From Variovorax atrisoli 110B (GTDB lineage Bacteria > Pseudomonadota > Gammaproteobacteria > Burkholderiales > Burkholderiaceae_C), in contig NZ_KB907451.1 of NCBI RefSeq assembly GCF_000382045.1, positions 124,001-188,000 of the forward strand: DNA of 64,000 nt. Direction: 5' to 3'. A program made the position numbers and the translations under genes. How positions within the stretch are numbered: position 1 is the first letter of the stretch; every line of letters starts with the position of its first letter. Shown piece by piece: positions 62,930 through 64,000 of this stretch. The notes below the pieces were generated by a model. The model saw nothing but the letters and a program-made list of their open reading frames with translations. It did no database searches and was not told the DNA's origin.

Positions 62930-63439
62930 ATGTCGTCTTCTTCTTCAAGTCCAGTCGCTCGCCTTCAGGCACCGCTCACGCAGCAGTGGCTCGACCTGGC
63001 GCTCAAGACCCACGAGCTGCTGCTGTCCTCCGGCCTCGTGATCGGCATGCGCACCGGACGCATGGCCCGTGCTGGGCTCGCCCCCAGCGCGGACGATCTC
63101 GCCGAGTTCCAGCTCATGGGGCAGGAGAAGCTCGAGGCCGCGAGCGAGTCGGGCATCGCGATGGCGCGGCAGTGGCACAGCAGCCATTTCTCGCTTGCCA
63201 ACCGGGTGCTGCAGCAGTGGCTGCAGAGCACGACGGCCTTCTTCTCGCTCGCAGGCAGCGTCACGCCGGCGCAGGCGGCCGCGCACGGCGACGCCTTCGT
63301 GCAATCGGCGGCGGACACGGTCGATGCGGCGAGCGAGCTGCCCGCGATCGCGGCGGACATCGCAAGGCAGGGCCTCACGCCGATCCACGCCGCCGCCACT
63401 TCCAACGCGCGGCGGCTGTCGGGGCTCGAAGAGTCCTGA
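62930..63439 (+). CDS. phasin-like protein (possible polyhydroxyalkanoate granule protein)
   Basis: 169 residues, almost entirely helical and without Cys. The segment LMGQEKLEAASESGIAMARQW, the Ala/Gln/Ser composition and the amphipathic helices resemble phasins, but no diagnostic motif fixes it. N-terminal SSSSSSPVARLQAPL precedes the first helix. Single gene. Alternative: unrelated helical cytoplasmic protein. Confidence 0.6.
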   Translation: MSSSSSSPVARLQAPLTQQWLDLALKTHELLLSSGLVIGMRTGRMARAGLAPSADDLAEFQLMGQEKLEAASESGIAMARQWHSSHFSLANRVLQQWLQSTTAFFSLAGSVTPAQAAAHGDAFVQSAADTVDAASELPAIAADIARQGLTPIHAAATSNARRLSGLEES

Positions 63440-63445
63440 GCCTTT

Positions 63446-64000
63446 TCAGGCCTTCGCCGGCACCAGCGTCAGCAGTGTGATCTCGGAAGGCGCGCCGAAG
63501 CGCTTGGGCGGGCCCCAGTAGCCGGTGCCCCGGCTCACGTAGACCCACATGTCGTGCAGCCGGTGCAGGCCGGCCGTGAAGGGCTGCTGCATCGGCACGA
63601 ACAGGTTCCACGGAAAGAACTGGCCGCCGTGCGTATGGCCCGACAGCTGCAGCTGGTAGCCGGCCGCGGCCGCCAGCGGCGCGCTGCGCGGCTGGTGCGC
63701 GAGCAGCACGCGCGTGTGCACCAGCGGCGGCGCGTCGTGCAGCGCCAGGTGCGGGTCGCTGGCATGTGCTGCGTCGAAATGGCCGGCGGTGAAGTCGGTC
63801 ACGCCCGCGAGCACCAGCGCGCTTTCGAAGAGCTCTTCGTCGGTCTGCGCGCCGCGCACGTTGCGCGTCTGCAGCACCACGTGCTCGTTGAGCAGCACCT
63901 TCAGGCCCAGGCGGCGCAGTTCGTCGATCCAGGCATGCGCGCCCGCGTAGTACTCGTGGTTGCCGGTGACCACGAAGGTGCCGTGCCGCGCGCGCAGCCC
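63446..64000 (-). CDS. metallophosphoesterase, N terminus beyond window
   Basis: The frame is open to the last base, so the N terminus and first metal motif are outside. Visible are GTFVVTGNHEYYAG (GNHE block), VLLAHQPRS and LQLSGHTHGGQFFPWN (GHTH block with His ligands). Layout matches YkuE/YaeI-type calcineurin-like phosphoesterases, often membrane-bound and acting on UDP-sugar-lipids or phosphodiesters. 185 residues present. Confidence 0.9.
   Translation of the reverse strand, partial: GLRARHGTFVVTGNHEYYAGAHAWIDELRRLGLKVLLNEHVVLQTRNVRGAQTDEELFESALVLAGVTDFTAGHFDAAHASDPHLALHDAPPLVHTRVLLAHQPRSAPLAAAAGYQLQLSGHTHGGQFFPWNLFVPMQQPFTAGLHRLHDMWVYVSRGTGYWGPPKRFGAPSEITLLTLVPAKA

Overview
This is a 64 kb stretch of a GC-rich bacterial chromosome. 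Gene content and order point to a betaproteobacterium of the Comamonadaceae, most likely Variovorax or a close relative. The clues are a fused LivH-LivM permease, the mnmG-rsmG-LysE-parA-hydrolase-parB string, CreBC/CreD, a CueR copper locus, an exosortase cassette and several short dispersed repeat families. This is inference from protein families; no database search was possible. No tRNA, rRNA, CRISPR array, phage or complete insertion sequence was recognised.

Layout. 0-3 kb: end of a CysB-like regulator, a small unknown, an RcnB-like periplasmic protein, and a DHFR-like/HxlR divergent pair with a repeated operator. 3-9.5 kb: minus-strand branched-chain amino-acid-type ABC operon (binding protein, fused permease, OsmC protein, two ATPases, VOC protein). 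9.7-15 kb: GDSL lipoprotein esterase, CYTH protein, cobalamin adenosyltransferase, DinB-like protein, FAD-linked lactate/glycolate-type dehydrogenase, CsgG-like lipoprotein. 15-21 kb: chromosome partition block parB, hydrolase, parA, LysE exporter, rsmG, mnmG, with a perfect parS inside mnmG and a 15/16 parS inside rsmG. 21-29 kb: transglutaminase, GST, enoyl-CoA hydratase/AtuA pair, then an OYE-RidA-GNAT-VOC operon. 29-31 kb: TctDE-like two-component system. 31-35 kb: a small lipid-type cluster (hydrolase, ACP, ketosynthase, fatty acid hydroxylase). 35-38.5 kb: copA diverging from copZ-cueR, with two 19-bp-spacer promoters.

39.9-40.26 kb is a gene-free segment built like a replication origin: DnaA boxes, a GC-rich spacer, CTA triplets and an AT-rich tract. 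dnaA itself is not present. Together with parABS it suggests that the window spans the chromosomal origin region.

40.4-55 kb is an envelope island. creB-creC run rightward. creD, a membrane-anchored GH3 hexosaminidase, PBP1A, an unknown membrane-anchored protein and a desaturase run leftward. A VIT/vWA protein with a PEP-type C-terminal sorting tail, an exosortase, an EpsI-like protein and a stand-alone GT51 transglycosylase run rightward. A TTCAC-N6-TTCAC CreB-type tag lies between creD and the VIT gene, so the exosortase cassette may belong to the CreBC regulon.

55-64 kb: pirin, flavodoxin-like protein, Spy-like periplasmic protein, a ybhP-ybhO(clsB)-ybhN-like phospholipid operon, PagL-like lipid A deacylase, a possible phasin and the end of a metallophosphoesterase.

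Two copies of a long inverted-repeat element (273 and about 193 bp) sit exactly on the stop codons of two unrelated genes. Three copies of a second repeat family (80-95 bp) are dispersed at 6.3, 38.8 and 41.2 kb.
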